From assembly GCA_900177435.1 (NCBI GenBank), contig FXAI01000008.1, forward strand, positions 176,689 to 240,688: 64,000 nucleotides of DNA, read 5' to 3'. The stretch comes from Alteromonadaceae bacterium Bs31 (GTDB taxonomy: Bacteria > Pseudomonadota > Gammaproteobacteria > Pseudomonadales > Cellvibrionaceae). Below the pieces are notes generated by a model, which had not been told where the DNA came from, did not search any database, and saw only the letters and a list, made by a program, of their open reading frames with translations. Made by a program: the position numbers and the translations under genes. This document shows, piece after piece, positions 9,866 through 19,117 of this stretch. Position 1 is the stretch's first letter; each line of letters starts with the position of its first letter.

Positions 9866-10807
9866 TTAGCCTTTACTTGCATGTTGTATATAGTTGTTCT
9901 GACATTTTTTAATTTTACTCGGCCAGGGGATTAGCCATTGTGAATCAATATTAATGCCCGTATCGCGTTGCAAGCTAGGGTTGCAGAGGTAAATAAACTT
10001 TCTTTGCATTAGTTGCATGTATTCCAGTGTCTGTTTTACAAGGGGGGTTTTGTAGAAAAAATTATCGATACTGCCATCTTGCTGGGCGCGTTCGAGGCCA
10101 GCTAGCAAACGTGTGGCCAGTGTGATGTTTCCCCTGCGAACATAAAAGTTTACTGGCATGGGATAGGCGACAACCAGCTTGTCTTCCGGCCTTGTACCTT
10201 CATGGGATACGCGTTGTTTATCGGCTATAACCTCGTGAGAGCCCCGGAGGAGAACATCAAAGCGTTTTTGTTTCAGCATTTCGTACAGGGTGCTTACATT
10301 AAGCCCTTCGACGGTAGATAGCCCGTTGTGGGTCAGCACCTCCTTATCCAGCCAGTTTTCACCAACGCCGAAAGTAAACTGTGTTAAATCAACAACAGAT
10401 TCTGCTTTTGATAGGGCGGGAGGTGGCGATGCGCGAGTAAGCAGAATGCGGTAGCCCATCATGCCGCGATAAACGGGAAATGGAACCGGTAGCAGGCTTT
10501 CATCACGTTCTTTGGAGACATTTAGCGGTGTTGTGTCTATCAGCTCCCCCCTGTTCATTTTCATAAGCAGGCGTGAACGGGGCAAGTTTGTAACTATCAG
10601 CTTTGGCTCGCAGGGGCCAAAATCCTGTTTGGTTTTCTGTAGTGCCAGTTTTAATAATTGATAATTATAGGAGTTTTGGGTGATTAAGGTACGTGAAGAG
10701 ATTCTCAGCTCGGGAGTGCTGCGACCCTCCAACAGCTCACAAGCTTCAGTCAGCTCCACGAAGAGAAGGGTGGTGACGAGTAATGATATGGCCAACGAAA
10801 CACGCAT
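9866..10807 (-). CDS. Periplasmic solute-binding-like protein, paralogue A
   Basis: A 313-residue secreted protein resembling type 2 periplasmic solute-binding proteins. The frame extends to a TTG at 10858, but the ATG at 10807 gives a clean signal peptide (MRVSLAISLLVTTLLF, mature end near EACELLEG) and the same architecture as the next gene. Motifs shared with the neighbour include TLITQNSYNYQLLKLALQKT, LLPVPFPVYRGMMGYRILL and KRFDVLLRGSHEVI. The two proteins are similar along their whole length, so they come from a tandem duplication. No transporter genes are adjacent. It may be a sensor or scavenging protein; ligand unknown. Confidence 0.75.
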   Translation of the reverse strand: MRVSLAISLLVTTLLFVELTEACELLEGRSTPELRISSRTLITQNSYNYQLLKLALQKTKQDFGPCEPKLIVTNLPRSRLLMKMNRGELIDTTPLNVSKERDESLLPVPFPVYRGMMGYRILLTRASPPPALSKAESVVDLTQFTFGVGENWLDKEVLTHNGLSTVEGLNVSTLYEMLKQKRFDVLLRGSHEVIADKQRVSHEGTRPEDKLVVAYPMPVNFYVRRGNITLATRLLAGLERAQQDGSIDNFFYKTPLVKQTLEYMQLMQRKFIYLCNPSLQRDTGINIDSQWLIPWPSKIKKCQNNYIQHASKG

Positions 10808-11019
10808 TGGAGTTTTTACGTTAGTATTTGCCTCAGTATAATTACTTACCTGCCACAAAAAAATAGGTTTTAGGTAAAACTATAACTTTTGCCCGAAATA
10901 GCCTGCTTGGTGATAGGGCGCGCGGGCAAGTTCAACGATTAGGGGCTAAGCCAGGGCAAGTTAGCCTAATACATTAACTTCCACACTCTATATTGTCACA
11001 GCACTTGGCCGCACACTGC

Positions 11020-11970
11020 TTATTTAATAGAGGGGGGTGTAAGGCTGGCTATAAATTTATTTTGACAGTCTTTAATCTCTTTCGGCCAGGGAATGAGCCA
11101 ATACTTGTCACTGTCGATGGCCGCATCTCTCAGCAGCGTAGGATTGCAGAGGTAAATAAACTTGCGTTTTAGCAAGTGCATCTCTTCTATAGTCTGCTTA
11201 ACCAGAGGGTTATTGTCGAAGTGGGTATCTATGCTGCCGTCATTATAGGCCCGCTCAAACCCCGTATGTAAGCGGTTTGCCAGCCCGGTATTCCCTCTGC
11301 GAACATAGAAATTTACCGGTAGAGGGTAAGCGATTACAAGCTTTTCTTCAGCGGAGGTATTTTCGTGGGAAACGCGCTTTTTATCGGATATAACCTCATG
11401 AGAGCCCCGGATTAGCGCATCAAAGCGTTTCAGCTTCAACATTTCATAGAGGGCCGCTGTATTCAAACCTTTTACGGTGTTCAGCCCATTAAAAGACAAG
11501 ACATGATTATCAACCCAGGTTTCGCCAACGCCATAGCTGAAGTCCGCCAGGTCTGCAGCAGAGTTTACCTGGGAGAAATCTGGGGAAGAGTTGGATCGGA
11601 CGACCAGAATCCGGTAACCCATCAGGCCGCGGTACACTGGGAACGGCACGGGTAGCAGGCTTGTGTCCCGCTCGCGTGATACCGTCAAGGGGATCACGTC
11701 ATACTCTTCCCCCCTGTTCAACTTAAGCTGAACGCGCGACCGAGGGATGGTTGCTTCGATGAGTTTGGCTTCACAAGGGCCAAAATCCTTTCTGGTTTTT
11801 TGCAAGGCCAAATTCAGCAGTTGGTAGATGTAGGATTCGCCAGGGTTTGCCGACCTGGACGCGATTCTCAATTGGGGGATACTGCTGCCCTGCTGTAAAT
11901 CACAGGCCTTAGCCATGTCTGCACAGGCAATACAAGCGAGGAAAAATAGCACGAGCAGCGGATTTTGCAT
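11020..11970 (-). CDS. Periplasmic solute-binding-like protein, paralogue B
   Basis: A 316-residue secreted protein with signal peptide MQNPLLVLFFLACIACADM and mature start near KACDLQQG. It parallels paralogue A throughout: LLPVPFPVYRGLMGYRILVV, KRFDALIRGSHEVISDKKR and YPLPVNFYVRRGN are nearly identical in both. Conserved cysteines lie at the mature N-terminus, in the segment FGPCEAKL and in IYLCNPTL, so disulfides are likely. About 210 bases separate it from paralogue A, so each may have its own promoter. Function is not recognised beyond the binding-protein fold. Confidence 0.75.
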   Translation of the reverse strand: MQNPLLVLFFLACIACADMAKACDLQQGSSIPQLRIASRSANPGESYIYQLLNLALQKTRKDFGPCEAKLIEATIPRSRVQLKLNRGEEYDVIPLTVSRERDTSLLPVPFPVYRGLMGYRILVVRSNSSPDFSQVNSAADLADFSYGVGETWVDNHVLSFNGLNTVKGLNTAALYEMLKLKRFDALIRGSHEVISDKKRVSHENTSAEEKLVIAYPLPVNFYVRRGNTGLANRLHTGFERAYNDGSIDTHFDNNPLVKQTIEEMHLLKRKFIYLCNPTLLRDAAIDSDKYWLIPWPKEIKDCQNKFIASLTPPSIK

Positions 11971-12159
11971 GGCGTTGTGTATGCTCTTTTAGTGCCAGTA
12001 TAGCTTTACGGCTAGAGAATGAACAATACCCCTAAGCTTAGCTGCAATTTAATTATTTTGCTGGCTCGGCCTTACTTGTTAGAGAAAGCTGATGCCGTGC
12101 AAGAGTGGCCAGGAATTTTCTCTCACTATATATTCAAGCCTGCACGTTTTTACAGGTGC

Positions 12160-15100
12160 TCATTCACCGTCAGTTTCTTTCGCCAGAGCTTGCGCTACCG
12201 CCTTTGGAGAACCAGCGTATCTTGCTAGCAAATAATACATAAGGGGAATTAAAAACAGGCTAAAAATTGTGGCTATTGCGACGCCGAAAAACAGTGTTAT
12301 ACCCAGCACTTCGCGAGTTTCTGCTCCTGCACCAAAAGAAAATATGAGTGGCAGAGAGCCTACAACGGTGGTTAAGCTGGTCATAATAATGGGGCGCAGA
12401 CGCACAGCACTTGCCTCCAGCACTGCGTCGTAAACACTTTTTTGTTGGTCACGTAGTTGGTTGGCAAATTCAACGATTAAAATACCATTCTTTGTTGCCA
12501 GCCCGATGAGCATGATTAAGCCGATCTGACTATACAAATTAAAAGTGCCATTCGTCAGCCATAGTCCAAGTAATCCTCCTGCCATGGCCAGCGGAACAGT
12601 AAACATGATGATCAGCGGGCTAATGTAGCTCTCAAACTGAGCGGCCAAAACAAGAAACATAACCAATATACCAAGCCCAAAAGCGAACATGACCGAATCC
12701 CCAGAAAATTTAAAATCCTGTGACTGTCCCTTATAGTCGATGGCCACTTGTTCGGGTAACTCTCTACGAACCAATTCTTCCAAATAATTTAAAGCTTCTC
12801 CCAGGGAATAATCGTCAGCCAGGTTTGCTTCCAGTGTTATGGCGCGTGTGCGGTTGTAGCGATTTAATTGTGCCGCAACTGCAAACTCGTCCAGCGAAAC
12901 AAGGTTTGCTAAGGGAATGAGTTCACCACTAGCTTCTGAGCGCACATAAATATTGGTAATATCACTGGGGCTGCTTTGCTGTGATCGCTCCCCTTCAATG
13001 AGTACATCGTATTCTTCGCCATCGTCGATGAAAGTGGTCACCCGTTTTTTTCCAAGAATACTTTCCAGCGTACGACCAATATTTTGTACGCTTACACCAA
13101 GTTGTGCCGCGCGATTGTAATCAATTTGTACCTGAATTTGAGGGTTAGTGTCTTTGTAGTCTGTATCTACACCGATAAGTTTAGGGTTTTCCTCTGCGAT
13201 TTTTTCCAGCAGAATATCTCGCCACTGAGCGAGTTCTTCATAGCTTCCGCCACCGATAACAAATTGAACAGGTTTGGCAACGCGAGAGCCGATGCCTTGG
13301 CGCATAACGGAAAAAGCACGTACGCCCGGCAAGTCGGACAAGTTTTTGTTTATCTCTGCCATAATCTCATTGGAACTGCGGCGCTTGCTCCAGTCTTCAA
13401 GCAGTACAATGGCAATACCGCTATTGAAACTTGAAATGTTGCTGCCCCATGAGCGAGGTGTGCGCACCAGTACGCGAATTGCTTCTCCGTTCTCTGCTAG
13501 GGGCAGAAGCCGCTTTTCTACCTCATCCATGTAATCTTTCATGTAGTTATAGCTAGCGCCTTCCGGCCCATTGACCAAAACGAAAAAAGCACCTCGATCT
13601 TCTTTGGGTGCGAATTCCGAAGGTATTTTGCTTGCCATGTAAAAACTGGCCAGGAGAATAAGGGCAAATACCAGCAACACCTTGAGCGGGTTGGCGAGGC
13701 AATATATAACCCATTGGGTATAGCGTTTTTGGAAGGCGTGAAAAAAGCGGTCCACGCTATTCATCATGGCATTCTTGCCGCCAGAGGGTTTGAGTATTTT
13801 TGAGGCGAGTACTGCAGACAGTGTTAGTGCAACAAAACTGGAAAAGATAACCGCAGCAGACATTGTCAGGGCAAATTCGGAAAATAATCGGCCAAGGTCT
13901 CCCTGTAAAACAGCAATAGGGGCGAAAACTGCAATCAGTACTGCGGTAGTGGCGAGAACAGCAAAGCCCACTTGCCGAGTGCCGCGATAAGCCGCAACCA
14001 GTGGAGACTCGTTATAGCTTTCCATTCGGCGGTGAATATTTTCCAGCACGACTATCGCATCGTCTACCACAAGGCCAATTGCCAGCACCATGGCCAACAA
14101 AGTTAACAGGTTAACGGAGAAGCCCCACAGCGCCAGCAGAATAAACGTAGCGATAAGAGAAACAGGCACGGTTACCGCAGGTACCAGCATGGCTCTTACG
14201 CTGCCCAGAAACAGAAAGATAACCATGATTACCAGGGCAATGGCGATAGCCAGGGTTTTATAAACTTCGCTAATGGCCTGTTCGATAAAAACAGAGGAGT
14301 CGTAGCTCTGACGAATAGCCATGCCCTCAGGCAGGCTAGGATTTATTCTCGCAGCCGCCTCTTTTGCTCCTCGCGCTACATCAATGGTGTTGGCAGTGGA
14401 TTGCTTGGTAATACCGATACCCACCATGGCTTCGCCATTACCTCGGAAAAAGGTGCGATCTTCTTCCGTGCCTCTTTCCACTCGGGCTACCTCACCGAGC
14501 CTTATCAGGTGGCCATCATTACCACGCGCCAATACCAGTTGGGAAAATTGCTCGGCTGTTTTGAAGCTGCGTTGTACCCGCACCGTAAACTGACGTTCGC
14601 TGGACTCCACCGAGCCAGCAGGCAGCTCAACGTTTTCTGAACGCAATGCGCTTTCTACGTCGCGCACAGTAAGTTGATGGGCTGCCAACTGTACGCGGTC
14701 TATCCACACGCGCATGGCGTAACGCTGGCTGCCGCCGATGCGCACTCGCGCCACGCCGTCGACAGTGGAAAAACGATCCAGCAAATAGCGGTCTGCAAAA
14801 TCAGTAAGCTCCGGCACTGTCATGCGATCACTGGTGAGGTTCAGCCACATAATGACATTTTCATTGGAATCCACTTTTCTTACATCTGGCAACTCTGCTT
14901 CTGCTGGTAAGTCATCGAGAATGCGAGAAACCCGCGCGCGTATATCATTGGTAGCGGATTCAATGTCGCGGCCAATATCAAATTCCACATTGATACTGGA
15001 GCGGCCATCGCTGCTGGAAGACTGAATAAATTTTATGCCTTCAATGCCGGCAATACGATCTTCGATCATCTGCGTAATGCGTGTTTCCACAACGCTGGCG

Positions 15101-15264
15101 GCGGCGCCTGGGTAGGTGGTGCTGATGGATACAACCGGTGGGTCTATGTCGGGGTATTCTCGCAAAGGGAGACGGTCAAAGGCGAGAATGCCAAAGGCGA
15201 TAAGCAGTAGTGATATTACTGAGGCGAACACCGGTCGCTTTATGCTGATATCAGAAAGTATCAT
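12160..15264 (-). CDS. RND efflux pump inner-membrane subunit
   Basis: A 1034-residue resistance-nodulation-division transporter of the AcrB/MexB class that exports drugs or other amphiphiles using proton influx. It has the usual two repeats of one membrane helix, a large periplasmic loop and a helix bundle. D401 and D402 in VVDDAIVVLENIHR are the proton-relay aspartates of the fourth helix. PDIDPPVVSISTTYPGA near residue 40 and ATKNGILIVEFANQL in the second half are class signatures. The ATG has AGGA eight bases upstream and lies 15 bases after the adaptor gene. No outer-membrane channel gene is linked, so a shared TolC-like protein is presumably used. Substrates unknown. Confidence 0.93.
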   Translation of the reverse strand: MILSDISIKRPVFASVISLLLIAFGILAFDRLPLREYPDIDPPVVSISTTYPGAAASVVETRITQMIEDRIAGIEGIKFIQSSSSDGRSSINVEFDIGRDIESATNDIRARVSRILDDLPAEAELPDVRKVDSNENVIMWLNLTSDRMTVPELTDFADRYLLDRFSTVDGVARVRIGGSQRYAMRVWIDRVQLAAHQLTVRDVESALRSENVELPAGSVESSERQFTVRVQRSFKTAEQFSQLVLARGNDGHLIRLGEVARVERGTEEDRTFFRGNGEAMVGIGITKQSTANTIDVARGAKEAAARINPSLPEGMAIRQSYDSSVFIEQAISEVYKTLAIAIALVIMVIFLFLGSVRAMLVPAVTVPVSLIATFILLALWGFSVNLLTLLAMVLAIGLVVDDAIVVLENIHRRMESYNESPLVAAYRGTRQVGFAVLATTAVLIAVFAPIAVLQGDLGRLFSEFALTMSAAVIFSSFVALTLSAVLASKILKPSGGKNAMMNSVDRFFHAFQKRYTQWVIYCLANPLKVLLVFALILLASFYMASKIPSEFAPKEDRGAFFVLVNGPEGASYNYMKDYMDEVEKRLLPLAENGEAIRVLVRTPRSWGSNISSFNSGIAIVLLEDWSKRRSSNEIMAEINKNLSDLPGVRAFSVMRQGIGSRVAKPVQFVIGGGSYEELAQWRDILLEKIAEENPKLIGVDTDYKDTNPQIQVQIDYNRAAQLGVSVQNIGRTLESILGKKRVTTFIDDGEEYDVLIEGERSQQSSPSDITNIYVRSEASGELIPLANLVSLDEFAVAAQLNRYNRTRAITLEANLADDYSLGEALNYLEELVRRELPEQVAIDYKGQSQDFKFSGDSVMFAFGLGILVMFLVLAAQFESYISPLIIMFTVPLAMAGGLLGLWLTNGTFNLYSQIGLIMLIGLATKNGILIVEFANQLRDQQKSVYDAVLEASAVRLRPIIMTSLTTVVGSLPLIFSFGAGAETREVLGITLFFGVAIATIFSLFLIPLMYYLLARYAGSPKAVAQALAKETDGE

Positions 15265-15279
15265 TGCCGTGTTCCTGCC

Positions 15280-16347
15280 TTATTGGGTGAGTAAATCAGG
15301 TAGTCGCTCGCCTTGTTTGCGTGTAGCGCTAATGGTCACTTCGGAACCGGGGCGCAATTTCATGCCGCCGTGCACCACCAGCAGTTCACCTTGCTGCAAG
15401 CCGCTGGTAATTTCCACCAAGCCTTGCTGACGAAGCCCCAACTGCACCTGTCGTTTTTCAACAAGCTTGGGCTCGGCACCGCTGTCTACTACATAGACAA
15501 ATGATGTCCGGCCCACCTGAATAATGGCTTCTTCTGCTATTGCTATGGCATCTCGGCCTTGTTCTTTCAGTTGCACCGTCATTAGCAGACCAGGGCGCAA
15601 AAGAGCGTCTGCATTTGGAATCAAGGCCCGTGCGGTAACGGAGCGTGTAACCGGGTCCACCCGGGAGCCAATACTGGCGAGGGTGCCCCGAAACTCGGTG
15701 CCCTTGTATGCGCTCGCTTTTGCGACCACTTCCATGCCTGTCTGGATTTTATCAAGGTGAACCGATGGTACGGTCATATCCAGCTTCATCACACGGATAT
15801 CGTCCAGGGTGGTGATCACATCTCCCGGCCTTACCAGTGCGCCAACACTGATATTTCGCAGCCCCACCACGCCATCAAAGGGGGCCAGTATTAACCTGTC
15901 CTGCAGGCGCGATTGCACACCTCGAAGTTGAGCGGCAGCGGACTCAAGAGCAGCTTTTTGCTGATCCAACTCGGACTCTGTTGTGAGCCTGTCTTTTTGC
16001 AAGGTCTGCAAACGAGCATACTGCCGCTGTGCTTCGTCCAGTGCTGATTTGGCCTGTTCCAGCTGCGCGTGTTCTTCCTCGCTGGTCATTTCCACCAGCA
16101 CCTCGCCAGCGCTCACATGCTGGTTATCATCAAAGTGGATTACGGTAATGGTTTCGGTCACACTGGATGAAATCACCGTGGCTTCGTTGGCGCGCAGCGT
16201 GCCCAGGGCTTCGATGGTTTCGCTCATGGTCTGCACGTCTACCTGCTGCACAAATACAGGGGTAGGCCTCTTTTGTTGAGCGAATGCCGGGGGTACCAGC
16301 ATAACTAACAGGCTGAGAAATAGTCGGATTAGGGCATGAAATTTCAT
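15280..16347 (-). CDS. RND efflux periplasmic adaptor (membrane fusion protein)
   Basis: A 355-residue adaptor of the HlyD/AcrA type that links the RND pump to an outer-membrane channel. A Sec signal peptide ends near PAFAQQ, without a lipobox cysteine, so it is probably soluble or loosely membrane-bound. Domains in order: membrane-proximal strands, lipoyl half-motif (about 40-70), a short alpha-helical hairpin (about 85-145), second lipoyl half with LILAPFDGVVGLRNISVG, then a beta-barrel domain. First gene of the two-gene operon; its leader holds a striking pair of inverted repeats. Confidence 0.92.
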   Translation of the reverse strand: MKFHALIRLFLSLLVMLVPPAFAQQKRPTPVFVQQVDVQTMSETIEALGTLRANEATVISSSVTETITVIHFDDNQHVSAGEVLVEMTSEEEHAQLEQAKSALDEAQRQYARLQTLQKDRLTTESELDQQKAALESAAAQLRGVQSRLQDRLILAPFDGVVGLRNISVGALVRPGDVITTLDDIRVMKLDMTVPSVHLDKIQTGMEVVAKASAYKGTEFRGTLASIGSRVDPVTRSVTARALIPNADALLRPGLLMTVQLKEQGRDAIAIAEEAIIQVGRTSFVYVVDSGAEPKLVEKRQVQLGLRQQGLVEITSGLQQGELLVVHGGMKLRPGSEVTISATRKQGERLPDLLTQ

Positions 16348-16355
16348 CGGCTACG

Positions 16356-16388
16356 AATCCAGTAGAATAGAGTACTGGATTATTCTAC
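16356..16388. promoter_or_regulatory. Interleaved inverted repeats in front of the RND operon
   Basis: AATCCAGTA (16356-16364) is repeated in perfect inverted form as TACTGGATT (16373-16381). Overlapping it, GTAGAATA (16362-16369) is inverted as TATTCTAC (16381-16388). The element is 9 to 41 bases before the adaptor start codon and within the divergent region facing the lipoprotein operon. It may be an operator for a TetR- or MarR-type repressor, or two mutually exclusive leader hairpins. No regulator gene is adjacent. Confidence 0.55.
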
Positions 16389-16511
16389 GATACAAAGGGT
16401 TAGAAGAGCTTACAATTTATTGTTTTCCCGCGGAGTATCGCGCTAAGCATCACCGTTCAGGAATTATTCATCTATTATCATTACAATTCCCCTCACGCAC
16501 TAAGAGCAACA

Positions 16512-17858
16512 ATGAAGACAATGAAGCCTTTTATTCTCATGCTGGTAGCCTCCCTATTCCTTGCTGCATGCTCATCTCTTGTGGACAAAGGGGATAAGCT
16601 CTATGAGGCGGGTGAATTTGAAGAAGCGGCAGAGTTCTACCAGCGAGCTTTGCGCAAAGACCCGAATAATGTGGACGCCACCATTGGCTTAAAGCGGGCG
16701 CAGGAAAAAATTATCGACCGGGGCCTCATCGATGTTCGCATGTTGCGCCTGTCCCGAAACATGGAGGGGGCAGCTCAGCGACTGGAACAAATACTGCGCA
16801 ATCAAAAAAAATGGGGGCTTCAAGCGGCAGGTGCCGTAGCCCTCACGCAAAACGAGGAAACCCGCTTTGCCCGAGGCTGGCTGGCTGAAGAGAGCAATGC
16901 TTTGGCCGAAAGCCGGTTTCCTGACAAATACCGGTTTTTTGAAACTCAATACGCATTTCTTATCGCTGGTAGTGTTAGCTTAAAAAAACGGCTTGCTCAA
17001 CATGAGGCGCAAGTGAACAGCAAGGGAAAGCGCAGTTGTCAGGCGCTGGCGGGGAAAGTAAAAGGGCAGCGCTTCTTTCTTAAAGATTTCACACGAAAAT
17101 ACTGCGCTATGTGGCAGGCACCGGTAACTCTGCAGGTAGACGCAAAAGATCAAACTCGCTACACAAACCTTTCTGTAAATAACGCCGTTCGCTATTCAGT
17201 CAGTTCAGGCAATAATTATTACGGAACGTTCAATCGAGATCTTGAAAGCCTGGCTGAAGTGTTTCGCGGCTCGATCTGGCAGGCCGAAGAAGGGCGGGGT
17301 GAGCTGCGTGTAACAGCGGAGGGCGGTGTTAAATATTCACGTCAGTCACGCCAGGTCATGCGCTACGCTAATTACACCGTGAGCAAAAAGATAAAAACCA
17401 AAAACAGTGCGGGTGAGGAAGTTGTAAAAATTCACGAAGAGGACAAGATTCATCGCTACAGGGCGCGTGTTTATACCGAAGATTTTCAGATTAATATCGG
17501 GTTACAAAGCACTGTGGATGGGAAGCCCCTATCGCGTACGGCTAATTATCAAGATTCACACCAAACAGAATCCCATAGCGAAGACTTCTCGCTAGCCGGT
17601 TTGCAGCCTCAGTCACCCGCGTTTATGGATTTGCCCTATATTTTTAAAGCAGAAATAAATGCCTTGCAGCAGACGTATCTCTCAGCACTGGACCAGCATT
17701 GGAACAATAAATATTGCGAAGGCAGCCTGGGGACTGTATCGGGTGAAAACGTGTTGCGCTGTGCTGCGATTAATAAAGAACATAGTTATGTTAATAGCTG
17801 GTTTGAAAGCAAGTTCGGCCTGAACTATGAAGAATTGGCATCACTAGTCGGTATTTAA
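16512..17858 (+). CDS. Outer-membrane lipoprotein with N-terminal TPR
   Basis: A 448-residue lipoprotein. The signal peptide ends in the lipobox LAAC with the acylated cysteine near residue 20. One or two TPR units follow at about 27-75 (KLYEAGEFEEAAEFYQRALR is classic). The remaining 370 residues have no family I recognise but alternate strands and basic segments. It is the first gene of a same-strand set with two LPP20-like lipoproteins and an LpoB-like protein, with gaps of 27, 3 and 38 bases, which implies one transcript. The set suggests a cell-envelope scaffold around peptidoglycan synthesis. Function is otherwise unknown. Confidence 0.8.
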   Translation: MKTMKPFILMLVASLFLAACSSLVDKGDKLYEAGEFEEAAEFYQRALRKDPNNVDATIGLKRAQEKIIDRGLIDVRMLRLSRNMEGAAQRLEQILRNQKKWGLQAAGAVALTQNEETRFARGWLAEESNALAESRFPDKYRFFETQYAFLIAGSVSLKKRLAQHEAQVNSKGKRSCQALAGKVKGQRFFLKDFTRKYCAMWQAPVTLQVDAKDQTRYTNLSVNNAVRYSVSSGNNYYGTFNRDLESLAEVFRGSIWQAEEGRGELRVTAEGGVKYSRQSRQVMRYANYTVSKKIKTKNSAGEEVVKIHEEDKIHRYRARVYTEDFQINIGLQSTVDGKPLSRTANYQDSHQTESHSEDFSLAGLQPQSPAFMDLPYIFKAEINALQQTYLSALDQHWNNKYCEGSLGTVSGENVLRCAAINKEHSYVNSWFESKFGLNYEELASLVGI

Positions 17859-17885
17859 TTACATCTATTTTAACGAGGAAACACC

Positions 17886-18467
17886 ATGTACAAGATTAAC
17901 GTGAGTTCTGCAGGTATTCTAAAAGTCCTTGTGCTCGCTATGTTTGCCAGCATCTACTTATCTGCCTGCTCCTCAAGCACTAAAGTTGAAAGTGATATGG
18001 GAATCAAAGGGGCCCCGGATTGGGTAAACGAAGGTAATCAGGCTCTGAATGATAAAAAAGGCAGGTACTTTCACGGTACTGGCTCAGCGCCCAAAATGTC
18101 TGATGCTTCTTTGCAGCGTAGCACCGCCGACAATCGCGCACGTGCCGAAGTTGCTCAAATATTTAGCTCTTATATGAATATTTTGGCCAGCGACTACAGC
18201 GCATCATTAAGTGACGATAGCGCATCTGTGAGTGAGCAGGCCTTGTCTCGTACTATCGAGAATGCGACTAAATTAAATTTGGTAGGGGTGGAAATTATTG
18301 CCCACTGGAAAGACAAAAAAACCGGTGTGCTGTACAGCCTGGCTGAGCTTGACATGAAAAAACTAAAAACTGTAAGTGCTGCAGCAGACAAAATGGACCC
18401 TGGCCTAAAAGCCTTTATTAGTGAAAATGCGGATAACATTTTTGATTCTATGAGTAAGGGAAACTAA
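17886..18467 (+). CDS. LPP20-family lipoprotein
   Basis: A 193-residue lipoprotein with lipobox LSAC after a membrane-spanning signal. The mature part starts with GAPDWVNEG and continues with YFHGTGSAPK and RSTADNRARAEVAQIFSSYM, a pattern of LPP20-like proteins, in which a conserved RARAE helix packs on a small beta sheet. AGGAAACACC precedes the ATG closely. Similar motifs (YLYGVGEAD, SRARAEIARIFSV) occur in the fourth gene of the operon, so the two are distant paralogues. Expected in the outer membrane, periplasmic face. The related family includes FlgP-like proteins, but no flagellar genes are nearby. Confidence 0.78.
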   Translation: MYKINVSSAGILKVLVLAMFASIYLSACSSSTKVESDMGIKGAPDWVNEGNQALNDKKGRYFHGTGSAPKMSDASLQRSTADNRARAEVAQIFSSYMNILASDYSASLSDDSASVSEQALSRTIENATKLNLVGVEIIAHWKDKKTGVLYSLAELDMKKLKTVSAAADKMDPGLKAFISENADNIFDSMSKGN

Positions 18468-18470
18468 ACC

Positions 18471-19079
18471 ATGTTTGCAAAAAAAATAACGCTTATTGTT
18501 CTTGCTGTTTCGGTTTTTGTCGTAGGCTGTTCGCAAGCGCCAACCACTGTAGAGAGAATATCTGCTGATCAAGTGACAGACTTGAGCGGGCAGTGGAACG
18601 ATACCGACTCAAGGTTGGTGTCCACAGAAATGGTCATGGATATGTTATCTCGGCCGTGGATAGAGAATCATAAACGTCAGCATAAGGCTAAGCCTACAGT
18701 CATTGTGGGTTACATTCGTAACCTGAGCCATGAACATATTAACGTTGATACCTTTGTGAATGATATCGAACGGGAGTTAATCAATTCCAATCAGGTGGAA
18801 TTTGTTGCTGATAGCGAAGAGCGGGAGCAATTACGCTTTGAGCGGGAGGACCAGGATATCAATGCGTCAGAAGCTTCCCGCAAAGCCATGGGGCAAGAGC
18901 TTGGTGCGGACTATATGCTGATGGGTTCCATTAATACCATTATCGATAGTGCGGGTAGAACGCGAGTAACCTATTACCAGGTGGATTTAAAGCTGGTTAG
19001 CTTGAGCGATAATCGCACGCTGTGGCTCGGGCAGAAGAAGATTAAAAAACTGATAGAGAACAGTAACAGCCGCTACTAA
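18471..19079 (+). CDS. LpoB-like penicillin-binding-protein activator lipoprotein
   Basis: A 202-residue lipoprotein (lipobox VVGC) starting three bases after the preceding stop. The sequence follows the LpoB pattern: DLSGQWNDTDSRLVSTEM, then PTVIVGYIRNLSHEHINVDT, INSNQVEFVADSEEREQLR, and ELGADYMLMGSINTIID. In enterobacteria LpoB reaches from the outer membrane to stimulate PBP1b. It lacks a long disordered linker after the cysteine, so its reach would be short. Related proteins with this CsgG-like fold are found beside LPP20 lipoproteins in many gammaproteobacteria, and a different partner is possible. Confidence 0.8.
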   Translation: MFAKKITLIVLAVSVFVVGCSQAPTTVERISADQVTDLSGQWNDTDSRLVSTEMVMDMLSRPWIENHKRQHKAKPTVIVGYIRNLSHEHINVDTFVNDIERELINSNQVEFVADSEEREQLRFEREDQDINASEASRKAMGQELGADYMLMGSINTIIDSAGRTRVTYYQVDLKLVSLSDNRTLWLGQKKIKKLIENSNSRY

Positions 19080-19117
19080 ATTAAAAATGGCTTGGAAAAT
19101 AAAATGTGGGTAAACAT

